This document shows, piece by piece, positions 1 through 7,547 of a stretch of 16,325 nt of DNA (its first letter is position 1; every line of letters starts with the position of its first letter). Source of the stretch: Paracoccaceae bacterium (GTDB lineage: Bacteria > Pseudomonadota > Alphaproteobacteria > Rhodobacterales > Rhodobacteraceae); contig JAPOSK010000311.1 of assembly GCA_026709725.1 (NCBI GenBank), positions 1 to 16,325 of the forward strand, given 5' to 3'. The notes under the pieces are model-generated. The model was not told the DNA's origin and ran no database searches. It saw only the letters and a list, made by a program, of their open reading frames with translations. A program made the position numbers and the translations under genes.

Positions 1-1596
1 ATGAGGATCAAGGGGGCGGGACTTCAGTTCGGGATGGAACTGGACACCGATAAACCATGGATGATTACGGAGCTCCATGATTTCGGGCAGGGTGCCGTCC
101 GGTGACATGCCGCTGAACACCACACCCTTCTCCTGCAACTTCTCACGATAGGCAACGTCAACCTCAAAACGATGGCGGTGGCGTTCCGATATTTCCCTGC
201 AGTCATATTGCCGATAGGCCAGGCTGTTCGGGTCCAGAACTGCCTGATAGGAACCGAGGCGCATCGTTGCTCCCTTGCTGTCGCCAGGAGTCCTCTCAAT
301 CGTTTCACTGCCCTGCTGCCATTTCTGGAGATAAAAGATGATCGGTTCAATATCGATGCAGCTGTCCTCACTCTCCATGACAAATTCCTCTGAACCGGCA
401 TTGGCAATGCCAAGGAGATTGCGGGCTGCATCGATAATCGCTGTCTGCATCCCCAGACAAATGCCGAGATAGGGAATCCGTTCGAGGCGTGCATATTCTG
501 CTGCCTTGATCTTTCCCTCAATGCCGCGACCCCCAAACCCTCCGGGGACCAGAATCGCATCGCACCCTTGCAGGTGCAGCCCCGGATCGCTGCTCTCGAA
601 AATGTCTGACTCGATAAACTCCGCCTCAACACGAACGCGGTTTGCGATGCCGCCATGGATCAGGGCTTCGCTGATCGATTTGTAGGAATCCTCAAGTGCA
701 GTGTACTTGCCGACAACCGCCACCCTGACTGAGCCGATGGTGTTGTTGATGCGAAACCAGACATCCCGCCAATCGCTCATGTCCGGCTCCCTGGCATCTG
801 TTATCCCGAACGACTGCAGCAGGACCGTATCAAGACCTTCCTCGTGATAGGCAATCGGTGCATAGTAAATGGATTCCATGGTCTGGGAAGACACAACGGC
901 ATCCTGCCTGACATTACAGAAGAGCGCGATCTTGCGTCTTTCCTTTTCCGGGAGCGGCATATCTGATCGACAGACAATCATATCCGGAACGATCCCGATT
1001 GAGCGCAACTCCTTGACAGAGTGCTGTGTGGGTTTGGTCTTGAGTTCCCCACAGGCCTCAAGAAAAGGGATCAGCGTCAGGTGAATAAAGACGCAGCTTC
1101 CCGTTGACATCTCAAGAGCAAACTGACGAATCGCTTCGAAGAACGGCAAACCTTCAATGTCGCCAACTGTGCCGCCGATTTCACACAGGACAAAGTCAGC
1201 ATCACCAGTATCATGGGCGATGAAGGCCTTTATTTCGTTGGTGACATGCGGAATGACCTGAATTGTGGAGCCAAGATATTCGCCAAGTCTCTCCTTCTCG
1301 AGAACCCGGGAGTATATCTGACCGGACGACACCGAGTCGGTCCGCGTTGCAGTCACGCCGGTGAACCGCTCGTAATGACCAATGTCAAGATCGGTTTCAG
1401 CTCCATCATCCGTGACAAAAACTTCCCCGTGTTCGTAGGGACTCATCGTGCCGGGATCGACGTTCAGATAGGGGTCAAGCTTGCGAATTCGAACCCTGTA
1501 GCCACGGGCCTGCAAGAGCGCACCCAGTGAAGCGGCCATCAGCCCCTTGCCAAGCGAGGAGACAACTCCACCTGTGATGAAAACATACCGCGGCAT
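1..1596 (-). CDS. pyrG: CTP synthase (partial, 3' end beyond window)
   Basis: CTP synthase makes CTP from UTP, ATP and glutamine in the cytoplasm. The frame opens at ATG 1596-1594 ([18 protein letters not shown], the N-terminal synthase P-loop) and stays open for 532 codons to base 1 with no stop, so the C-terminus lies outside the window. The N-terminal amidoligase domain carries [20 protein letters not shown] and [11 protein letters not shown]. The C-terminal glutamine amidotransferase domain carries GGFGGRG, then GICLGMQ with nucleophile Cys380, then FHPE with His521 and Glu523. Thus all three GATase catalytic residues are present. The family is about 540-550 residues, so only roughly 15-20 are missing. 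It lies 152 bp downstream of secG on the same strand, a common alphaproteobacterial pairing. Identification is certain. Confidence 0.98.
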   Translation of the reverse strand, partial: MPRYVFITGGVVSSLGKGLMAASLGALLQARGYRVRIRKLDPYLNVDPGTMSPYEHGEVFVTDDGAETDLDIGHYERFTGVTATRTDSVSSGQIYSRVLEKERLGEYLGSTIQVIPHVTNEIKAFIAHDTGDADFVLCEIGGTVGDIEGLPFFEAIRQFALEMSTGSCVFIHLTLIPFLEACGELKTKPTQHSVKELRSIGIVPDMIVCRSDMPLPEKERRKIALFCNVRQDAVVSSQTMESIYYAPIAYHEEGLDTVLLQSFGITDAREPDMSDWRDVWFRINNTIGSVRVAVVGKYTALEDSYKSISEALIHGGIANRVRVEAEFIESDIFESSDPGLHLQGCDAILVPGGFGGRGIEGKIKAAEYARLERIPYLGICLGMQTAIIDAARNLLGIANAGSEEFVMESEDSCIDIEPIIFYLQKWQQGSETIERTPGDSKGATMRLGSYQAVLDPNSLAYRQYDCREISERHRHRFEVDVAYREKLQEKGVVFSGMSPDGTLPEIMELRNHPWFIGVQFHPELKSRPLDPH

Positions 1597-1721
1597 TCGT
1601 GAAGACTAGCCTGAAGACATCATTACAGCCCATTCCATGATGCTCACGAGGGCCAGTGAATAGCAAGGTCGGAAGCGCCTGACCAGTGCCGGGTTGCGAA
1701 AATCGGAGAGAGCATCCACAT

Positions 1722-1747
1722 GCATCGACCGAAAGTCGGTCGGATGC
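1722..1747 (-). terminator. Hairpin between secG and pyrG (possible weak terminator or attenuator)
   Basis: Directly after the secG stop codon there is a stem with arms CGACCGA (1726-1732) and TCGGTCG (1736-1742) around a 3-base loop. It is extended by GCAT (1722-1725) and ATGC (1744-1747) with one bulged base at 1743. No run of T follows on the minus strand, so a classical Rho-independent terminator is not supported. It may protect the secG 3' end or partly reduce read-through into pyrG. Confidence 0.4.
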
Positions 1748-1748
1748 A

Positions 1749-2111
1749 TTATTCGGCCTTGGGTGGCCGGACCGGCGTGTCGCTGTCCCCGGATGGCAAC
1801 AGGTCTTCCGGATCAAAGTCCAGCCGGGGATCAACCGGTTCAGATTCGACCGCGCCCTCAACTCCCAGGCGCTCGACAATCGAATCGGTTGACTGTTCAC
1901 GCGCAGTCAGAATCGTCAGGGCCAGTGAGACACAGAGGAATGCTGTTGCAACGATCCAGGTTGCCTTGCTGAGGGCTGTGGCCGATTGTCGACCTGTCAT
2001 CATGTTTCCACCACCAATGCCAAGAGCTCCGCCCTCTGACCGTTGAACCAGAACAATCCCGATCAGCCCCAGTGCGAGGATCAGGTGAACCACAAGAAGA
2101 ACGTTGCTCAT
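1749..2111 (-). CDS. secG: Preprotein translocase subunit SecG
   Basis: SecG is the small inner-membrane subunit of the SecYEG channel that exports unfolded proteins. The start was placed at ATG 2111-2109 (MSNVLLVVHLILALGLIGIV), giving 120 residues; the frame runs further upstream but that extension is hydrophilic and unlike the family. Transmembrane segment 1 spans about residues 4-22, followed by the signature LVQRSEGGALGIGGG (21-35) and MTGRQSATALSKATW. Segment 2 covers about residues 52-69, followed by an acidic, proline-rich tail typical of alphaproteobacterial SecG. No strong Shine-Dalgarno sequence is visible. pyrG follows on the same strand. The usual upstream neighbour in many relatives, tpiA, is not recognisable here. 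Confidence 0.95.
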   Translation of the reverse strand: MSNVLLVVHLILALGLIGIVLVQRSEGGALGIGGGNMMTGRQSATALSKATWIVATAFLCVSLALTILTAREQSTDSIVERLGVEGAVESEPVDPRLDFDPEDLLPSGDSDTPVRPPKAE

Positions 2112-2397
2112 TGACAATCCGATTTCTGCAACAGGGACAAATGACAGGGAACAATGATGATCGCACCCGCGAGCACACATACATCATGGCAGGCGCACGA
2201 AACAAGCAAAACCATGACCCCGGAAATGCGACTTCAATCGATCCTCTCAGCAATGTCACCCGCTCCAGCGCCAGACAGCCCCAATGCGACCGGCAGGAGA
2301 AGGAACAGGGTTCCAGCCCAGGCAGGCGCGGAACCCGATCATGCCCCGGCCTTGTTCAGGGAGCGCCATTGCAACCGGTGATCCTTCGGTATCCCTG

Positions 2398-2417
2398 CTT
2401 CATGCCGGAGCATGAAG
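2398..2417. repeat. Perfect 8-bp inverted repeat with tetraloop
   Basis: CTTCATGC (2398-2405) and GCATGAAG (2410-2417) pair perfectly around CGGA. Outside it, TCCCT (2392-2396) and AGGGA near 2425-2430 could extend the stem with internal loops. No T-tract follows on either strand, so a terminator role is unproven. Confidence 0.5.
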
Positions 2418-2560
2418 TCCGGAATAGGGACAGCTGCATGAGTGCGGGTCCCCCGATTGCCGGCGGCGTTGGGTCTTGTTTTCATCACTCCGGCATGGTT
2501 CTTCGCGTGTGGTCAGGGCGGATGCCTGCATGTTGTGGCCGCGGAATGTGATCATGGACA

Positions 2561-2575
2561 TCCCCGGGCCGGGGA
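2561..2575. repeat. GC palindrome TCCCCG-GGC-CGGGGA
   Basis: A 6-bp perfect inverted repeat around three bases in the gene-poor stretch upstream of secG. Its function is unknown. Confidence 0.4.
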
Positions 2576-3064
2576 CTTCAGGCGATATGCCCAACCGGGG
2601 GGAACGGGATACCGCTGGAACAATCTCTGCCTTGAGACGTATTGCCGGTAGAGGGAATCTGCATTACTGGCTTGAGTAGGGTAAGTGAACGCCGTTGATC
2701 GTCAACAGGGCATGCAATGCACAAGCCAGACCGAATCCATGAGCCAAGTCCTCGGCACTGTGAACCGATATCGGCACAAAATCCTGGCGTAAAGTGCCCA
2801 CCATGGAGCCGTTCCATTGCCCAGGAAATTCTTGATCGCACCACCGGTAGGGAATACGTTGCAGGCGACACGCAATGGTGTTGGCTTTGTTGCGCGCAGA
2901 ACAAGAGTGACGGATGATCGTGAGGTCTGGCTCGGATATCCTGAGGCCTGGGACAGAATGGACCCAAGCTGAAGAAACAGTGGCTGCAGGAAGACCGTAT
3001 CCGCAGGAAAGATCTCCGGGACCACAAAACGCGGATAGGTCTCCGGAATGACTTTGGGGGCATC

Positions 3065-3712
3065 ATGTTGGCGGCTGACCCCCCATTCAGAACCTTTGGG
3101 GAGAAATCGGTCTTTGCACTGGAAATGCGGCACCTGCCCAACGATGTTCCTGATGCGGAGCCGGAGGATTGGAGCGGCTCCTGGGGTGAATGGCGTCTTT
3201 GGATTTCCAATCTGAATCTCTGTGTGCTTCGATTTGATACCGGGGAAGGACTGGTTGAGATTGGGGAAGCACGATGGTTTCTGGCGCCCCTGTTCATCTG
3301 GATTGCTGAAAACTGGAGACCCCTCCTTCACGAATCCCGTCTGCCGGCGGGGGACATGTGGGCGGCATCCATCTCCACTCATCACGAGCGGCATATCTGG
3401 CAATGCTGGAAAGTTCTGGTGACGATTTTGATTGATTTACCCCCTGGCAGGACTGGGCAGGCAGGCACTCTTTGCGCACAGCCGCCGAAGGCGGAATCGT
3501 GCCCGATGTCTTTATGCAACGTGTGGGGGATGAGATGGAACTCTCCTGGGGCGACCGAATTCAACCCGGGGCGCAGGACGCAGAATTCATCATGGAAGAC
3601 GGGGTTGCCCGGGCACCGGTTGACGCTGTGGCAACATCACTTTCATCTGCCATCGAATGGTTCCTTGAACAGCAGCAACCGAATTCAGCGAACTGGGTGC
3701 ATGAGTTGGAGA
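3065..3712 (+). pseudogene. Frameshifted gene of unnamed family, broken by an in-frame stop and the IS5 remnant
   Basis: Two plus-strand frames join into one protein-like sequence. The first, from ATG 3065 behind a GGGGG stretch, includes SWGEWRLWISNLNLCV and ARWFLAPLFIWIAENW, then LLHESRLP up to about 3345. The reading then moves to the other frame, consistent with loss of one base near the G run at 3349-3353 or shortly after. It continues with SRAAYLAMLESSGDDFD, a TGA at 3433-3435, then TPWQDWAGRHSLRTAAEGG and VGDEMELSWGD, ending around EWFLEQQQ. The pattern (Trp-rich N-terminal half, then WQ.W..RH.LR.A.EGG..PD) recalls uncharacterised bacterial proteins, but I cannot name the family. The 3' end is lost where IS5 sequence begins. 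It precedes the methyltransferase on the same strand and may once have belonged to the same locus. Confidence 0.6.
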
Positions 3713-3943
3713 TATGCTGGACAAAAACAGGTCGCACGAGTGCAGGAAACCGTGGTCCCGGCCCGGAAGAGCCGCGCGGTGATTCGGGAGCATGACCGGG
3801 CTATGTACGGCTGGCAGTACCAGATCGAGAATGTCTTCGCCAAACTCAAGGCGTTCCGGGGGATTGCGACACGGTTCGACAAGACGGTGGTGAGCGTCCC
3901 GGCCTTCATCTATCTGGTGGCCGGGGTGATTGCGGCACGGTAG
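3713..3943 (+). pseudogene. IS5-family transposase, C-terminal remnant
   Basis: Only the last roughly 75 residues of a DDE transposase remain. The visible sequence includes VVPARKSRAVIREHDRAMYG, then QIENVFAKLKAFRGIATRFD and a hydrophobic end finishing IAAR before TAG at 3941-3943. This matches the IS5-family C-terminal region, where the pattern IE..F.RLK.FR.IATRYDK contains the catalytic glutamate of the DDE triad (here in QIENVF). The N-terminal part with the first two aspartates is missing and no left end of the element is found, so it cannot be active. The start position is approximate because the frame continues upstream into the unrelated broken gene. Confidence 0.85.
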
Positions 3944-3960
3944 TTATCAACAGGCCTAAG
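3944..3960 (+). repeat. Right terminal inverted repeat of the IS5 remnant
   Basis: Directly after the transposase stop is TTATCAACAGGCCTAAG. Its core TCAACAGGCC differs by one base from the right tip TCAACGGGCC of the small element at 5265-5351. CTAA (3956-3959) fits the YTAR target duplication used by IS5-group elements. The left end and the second target copy were not found, in keeping with a deletion. Confidence 0.6.
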
Positions 3961-4072
3961 CCTTGAACTGACCAAAAATTGCAGTTTGGGATCCATTCGA
4001 TTAGTGTCCGGTGTAGTCGACTGAGAGCAAAATGACCGATTCTTCGGAGCATGACATCAGAGAGATACGGCG

Positions 4073-5290
4073 GTGGACGCACAAGACGAGTTGATTGCAG
4101 CCCTGCCAGATAGATGCCGCCCTGAACAGCGGAAGACGCCCGCGTTTCTTGCGGTCGATTTTTTCTGTGGTGCGGGGGGAACCACGCGCGGCCTGATTGA
4201 CGCCCAAGGCTACGTCATTGCCGGTCTCGACAAGCAGGAAATCTGCCGACAGACCTATGTCACCAATAACGGCAACGAGACCGGAGACAGATCCTATCCC
4301 GACTTTCTGGCCTTTGATCTGTTCCCAAAGACAGAGGCCTATCCTGCAGGCCAGCAGCAGGAGGCCATCTCCCACCTCGACACCGTGCTTGCCAGGCACC
4401 GACGCCTCTACCCGGACGTGCCGCTGCTATTTGCAGTCTGCGCACCCTGTCAGCCCTTTACGAAACTCGGTAGGGCAGCGGTCAGGAAGGACAGTTTGGC
4501 CGCCCGTCTGCGTGATCGCGGCCTCCTTGCGCACGCTTGCCGTTTCATTGAGCGCTACGAGCCTGATATGGTACTCTCCGAGAATGTCCCAGGCATCACG
4601 GATGAAAGGTATGGCGGCGTGTGGGATGATTTCGCGAACCGACTTCGCGAGCTTTCGTTTGCTGTCTCCACAGAGCGTGTGTGCGCTTCGGACTTTGGCA
4701 TTCCGCAATACAGGAAGAGAACGATCCTTGCGGCGCTCCGAACCAGTCCGGACAGGACATTGGAAAGGCCGGAGCTGCCAGACTGCGACGCGACCGCTGA
4801 GCGCAGAACTGTGGGAGAGGCATTGGCTGGTCTGCCGCCGATTGATGCAGGTGAGAGGCATCGCGATCTGCTGAACCATGCGACCCGCAATCTGAGCGAA
4901 CTCAACAGGAAACGGATTTCGTACGCAAAGCCCGGAGAGTCCAATGCGTATCTGTCATCGACACCCGAGGGCGACCTTTCCCTTGCCTGTCATCGTCGGG
5001 TCAATTCCAGATTCCAGAACAGGTGCTTTGCTGATGTCTACACCCGAATGGCTCCAGATCGTCCTGCCCCGACGATCACGACGCACTGTGCCAGCATCAC
5101 GAACGGCCGCTTTGGGCACCCCGACATCATGCAGATTCGCGGCATCTCCATGCGGGAAGCCGCACGACTGCAGTCATTCCGTGACGACTATGTGTTCTAT
5201 CCCGTCGACAAGGTCGACCCCATTGCCCGAATGATCGGCAATGCCGTCCCCCCCCCTGCCCTAGGGCCCGTTGACACTCACTGGCACTGA
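4073..5290 (+). CDS. C5-cytosine DNA methyltransferase with altered C-terminus
   Basis: This enzyme transfers a methyl group from S-adenosylmethionine to carbon 5 of cytosine in a specific DNA sequence, usually as the protecting part of a restriction-modification system. The GTG start at 4073 is behind AGAGAG; no in-frame ATG exists before an upstream TGA at 4052. Conserved motifs appear in order: I DFFCGAGG (29-36), IV APCQP with catalytic Cys126, VI ENV (170-172), VIII QYRKR (212-216), a target-recognition region of about 110 residues, IX PAPTITTH, X GNAVPPP (389-395). After Leu397 the reading enters a small inserted element and ends after eight foreign residues (GPVDTHWH). Removing the insert restores a frame ending ...SERWSPIPA at TAG 5421-5423, 419 residues, nine bases before the next gene. 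All catalytic motifs remain, so activity is possible. Target sequence cannot be told. Confidence 0.93.
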   Translation: MDAQDELIAALPDRCRPEQRKTPAFLAVDFFCGAGGTTRGLIDAQGYVIAGLDKQEICRQTYVTNNGNETGDRSYPDFLAFDLFPKTEAYPAGQQQEAISHLDTVLARHRRLYPDVPLLFAVCAPCQPFTKLGRAAVRKDSLAARLRDRGLLAHACRFIERYEPDMVLSENVPGITDERYGGVWDDFANRLRELSFAVSTERVCASDFGIPQYRKRTILAALRTSPDRTLERPELPDCDATAERRTVGEALAGLPPIDAGERHRDLLNHATRNLSELNRKRISYAKPGESNAYLSSTPEGDLSLACHRRVNSRFQNRCFADVYTRMAPDRPAPTITTHCASITNGRFGHPDIMQIRGISMREAARLQSFRDDYVFYPVDKVDPIARMIGNAVPPPALGPVDTHWH

Positions 5291-5355
5291 TGCTGTCGGG
5301 GTCTGGAACAGCACTGGAATCGGAATCGATCAGGGGGAGTGTCAACGGGCCCTAG
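5261..5355. mobile_element. Small MITE-like element with CTAG target duplication, inserted in the methyltransferase gene
   Basis: CTAG at 5261-5264 and CTAG at 5352-5355 flank an 87-bp insert (5265-5351). Its 15-bp ends are perfect inverted repeats: GGCCCGTTGACACTC (5265-5279) and GAGTGTCAACGGGCC (5337-5351). The interior of about 57 bp encodes nothing recognisable. CTAG matches the YTAR-type target duplication of IS5-group elements, and the tip resembles the end of the IS5 remnant at 3944-3960. Removing the insert plus one CTAG restores the downstream codons in frame, with methyltransferase-like continuation LAWFYAKHLVK. This supports a real insertion event. Such an element would need transposase from elsewhere. 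Confidence 0.88.
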
Positions 5356-5423
5356 CCTGGTTCTATGCCAAGCATCTGGTGAAGACGTTTCTGTCAGAAC
5401 GATGGTCACCCATACCCGCTTAG
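5356..5423 (+). pseudogene. Detached 3' end of the methyltransferase gene
   Basis: Reading CTA from the second CTAG (5352-5354) followed by GCC TGG TTC gives LAWFYAKHLVK, ending SERWSPIPA and TAG at 5421-5423. This is the expected tail after motif X of a C5 methyltransferase. It is in frame with the main gene once the small element and one CTAG copy are removed. It has no start of its own and is presumably untranslated now. The 22 residues from the first alanine on are lost from the current protein. Confidence 0.8.
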
Positions 5424-5432
5424 AAACAACGC

Positions 5433-7031
5433 ATGACCGAAAATGACAAGCTGTACCTCCGCTTCCATGGGCGAATCATCGATTCGCTCGGGATCCAGAT
5501 GTACCAGAGCCCGGTCGCCGCGATTGCGGAGTTGATCGCGAACGCATGGGACGCGGACGCAACGGTTGCGGATGTCCATCTTCCGGACACTCTGGCGGGC
5601 GAGCCGAAGATAACAGTGCATGACGACGGCCACGGCATGACCTTCGGGCAATGCCAGAATCGGTATCTCAACATTGGTCGGGACCGCCGGCTTGATGAAG
5701 GGACTGATCGCTCTCCTGACAGCCGCCCCGTGCTTGGCCGCAAAGGTATCGGAAAGTTTGCTGGTTTTGGCATCGCAGATCATCTGAAAATCGATACGAC
5801 GAGCAAGGAGACGGGCGAAAGGACAGTCTTCAGTCTTGATCTGAACGACCTGCGCGGCACCGGTTACATCGATACGGAGGCGAAGGAGATCCCAGCGCTT
5901 CGCCGAGATGCGGGGGACAGAGTTCCGCCGAATGGGCATGGCACCACCGTCACGCTGACAAATCTGAAGATCCGCAGGAGGCCAAATACAGACCAATTCC
6001 TGCAGTCAATGGCGCGACGCTTTCTCATCAATCAGAGTGCCGACAATTTCGAGGTGAGGATCAACGGCGAGGTCCTTGCACATGAACATGCGCCGGCGGA
6101 CATCGAATTTGATTTTCCTTCTGTTTATCGGGGTGAGGAGCAACCCGATGGCCTCAGGATCGAAGATGATGTTGGGATCGAAGAGATTGATGGCGGTGAG
6201 ATCCGCTGGCGGTTCAGATTCAGCAAGGACCCGATCGGGACCGAGGAATTCCGGGGCGTTTCGGTGTTTTGTGGGATCAAGGTCGCACAGACCCCGTTCT
6301 TCTTCGATCTGGCAGGCGGAGTTGATGGGCAGCACGGCCAGCGGTATCTTACGGGGCAGGTCCAGGCGGATTATCTGGACAGACTCGATGCGGATGTCAT
6401 CACCACCGAGCGCCAGCGGATCAATTGGGAGCATGAGGATGCACAACCTTTGCTGGACTGGGGACAGAACAGGGTAAAATCCCTGCTGTCCATCTGGAAA
6501 GCGAGGCGGGCCGAGGAGAAGCATAGGTGGATTGATGACCGGATGACGCCGTTCTCTTCGCGTCTGGAACGCTTGAAGACGACCGAGCGGCGAACGGTCA
6601 CGGGGGCGATCAAGAAGATTGCAACGATAGAATCGATCTCGGAAGACCAGTTGGAAGAGATGGCGAACAGTCTTCTGACTGCATGGGAGCAGGGTCGCCT
6701 TCGTGAATTGATCAACGATGTGGCTGATGTCGAATCCATGGATGAAAGTGTGCTTCTCGGCCTGCTTGCCGAAACACAAGTCTTGAATGCGTTGCACATT
6801 GCCGAGGCCGTCCGTGCCAAGACCGACATCGTGTCTGGCTTGCGAAAACGGATCGAAGATCACGATTTGGAGAATGCGGTCAGAGATTACATGGCGGAGA
6901 ATCCTTGGCTGCTGTCCCCGGAATGGGAAACATTCACAAAGGAGACAAGTGTCAAGAACCTGGCCAAAAAAGCGGCGAAGGAGCTCGGATTGACAGTGGT
7001 GACCCTCAGTGGGGGAAACGCACTGATTTGA
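5433..7031 (+). CDS. GHKL (HSP90/MutL/MORC-like) ATPase, truncated by frameshift
   Basis: The N-terminal half is a GHKL ATP-binding domain: N-box AIAELIANAWDADA (Glu33, Asn37, Asp40), the DDGHGM loop (64-69), the glycine-rich lid GRKGIGKFA (102-110), and NGHGTTVTL (167-175). A transducer-like region and a helical region (about 340-490) follow, then NPWLLSPEWETFTKETSVKN. The product now ends at residue 532 with a few out-of-family residues (TVVTLSGGNALI) and TGA. The expected continuation GKRTDLTMSSGQQLLIVEFM is in another frame downstream, so the natural protein was about 660 residues. Start ATG 5433 lies nine bases after the ancestral methyltransferase stop, suggesting one operon. GHKL ATPases next to DNA methyltransferases are a known class of restriction-modification partner. 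That this one restricts DNA is inference. Confidence 0.88.
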   Translation: MTENDKLYLRFHGRIIDSLGIQMYQSPVAAIAELIANAWDADATVADVHLPDTLAGEPKITVHDDGHGMTFGQCQNRYLNIGRDRRLDEGTDRSPDSRPVLGRKGIGKFAGFGIADHLKIDTTSKETGERTVFSLDLNDLRGTGYIDTEAKEIPALRRDAGDRVPPNGHGTTVTLTNLKIRRRPNTDQFLQSMARRFLINQSADNFEVRINGEVLAHEHAPADIEFDFPSVYRGEEQPDGLRIEDDVGIEEIDGGEIRWRFRFSKDPIGTEEFRGVSVFCGIKVAQTPFFFDLAGGVDGQHGQRYLTGQVQADYLDRLDADVITTERQRINWEHEDAQPLLDWGQNRVKSLLSIWKARRAEEKHRWIDDRMTPFSSRLERLKTTERRTVTGAIKKIATIESISEDQLEEMANSLLTAWEQGRLRELINDVADVESMDESVLLGLLAETQVLNALHIAEAVRAKTDIVSGLRKRIEDHDLENAVRDYMAENPWLLSPEWETFTKETSVKNLAKKAAKELGLTVVTLSGGNALI

Positions 7032-7429
7032 CAATGTCGTCTGGCCAACAACTCCTGATCGTTGAATTCATGCAGCCCGGCAAGACAATTGATCGGGATC
7101 ACATCAATCGCTTTCAGCAATATGTCGACGTTCTCCGTGACAGCATCACCGCTAACACGGAACTGGACTTCAACAATGTTTCCGGCTTGCTCGTTGCTGA
7201 CAATCTGGCCAAACAGGCGGGCATGACGCAGGCCCTGCAGCGACTTGCCAGCGATGGCATGAAGGCCATGGAATGGGAATCGCTTCTCGCAAAGGCCGAA
7301 GCGCAATGGGAAGACTTCCTCAAGATCGTAGTCAATCGGGCACCTGATGATGAACGCTTGAGTTCCCTCCGTCGCACCAAAAAACCAGAAGGCGCAGAGA
7401 GGGCTGACCGGAACGATTCCTCATCATAA
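6985..7429 (+). pseudogene. Nuclease-like C-terminal domain of the GHKL ATPase, out of frame
   Basis: In the frame shifted relative to the ATPase gene, the sequence runs DSGDPQWGKRTDLTMSSG, then QQLLIVEFMQPGKTIDRDH, INRFQQYVDVLR, and ends with VVNRAPDDERLSSLRR and a hydrophilic tail (TAA at 7427-7429). D in RTDL followed by E in VEF resembles the D...ExK pattern of PD-(D/E)XK nucleases, but methionine stands where lysine is usual. The join needs one base lost between about 6984 and 7000, since KNLAKKAAKELGL just before it is still family-like in the first frame. An ATG at 7034 exists but has no clear ribosome-binding site, so independent translation is doubtful. A sequencing error is the simplest alternative. 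Confidence 0.75.
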
Positions 7430-7432
7430 GCA

Positions 7433-7454
7433 CCGCCATCCGCCCGAATGGCGG
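7433..7454 (+). terminator. Hairpin just after the nuclease-like fragment
   Basis: CCGCCAT (7433-7439) pairs with ATGGCGG (7448-7454) around eight bases, four bases after the TAA at 7427-7429. There is no T-tract, so it is at best a non-canonical terminator or a 3'-end stabiliser. Confidence 0.35.
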
Positions 7455-7547
7455 GATCCTCCATGTCCGGATCATGACCTGGGCGGATGGACGATGATAA
7501 ACAGGACAGGGCTTGAGTGGGTGACGCTGGACAATCCGACGGATAGG

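Larger units (their letters stand above)
2112..3064. other. Gene-poor stretch upstream of secG
   Basis: About 950 bp with no reading frame I can assign. Several frames are open on both strands, including all three minus frames over roughly 2700-3060, but none shows a known motif, and a start with a ribosome-binding site is lacking. The stretch contains compact inverted repeats at 2398-2417 and 2561-2575. Any promoter for secG must lie here or upstream, but I see no clear -35/-10 pair. The sequence may be debris from the rearrangement that separated secG from its usual neighbours. Confidence 0.5.

Noticed and set aside
2698..2711. GTCAACAGGGC resembling the IS5 right end
   Set aside because: No transposase remains lie next to it on the expected side and no partner repeat was found; the match is short enough to be chance.
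2578..3403. Long minus-strand open frames (239 and 233 codons) and a third minus frame ending at TAA 2664-2666
   Set aside because: All three minus frames are open over much of this stretch, as expected in GC-rich DNA. None shows a family motif or good start, and their upstream parts are antisense to the protein-like plus-strand broken gene.
5271..5276. Perfect TTGACA -35 hexamer inside the small element's terminal repeat
   Set aside because: No fitting -10 box at 16-18 bases on either strand, and both copies face inward, so it is probably just part of the terminal repeat.
6966..6971. A6 run as a programmed frameshift site joining the ATPase and nuclease-like domain
   Set aside because: Family-like sequence in the first frame continues beyond the run (KAAKELGL), so the break must be later; a point deletion or sequencing error fits better.
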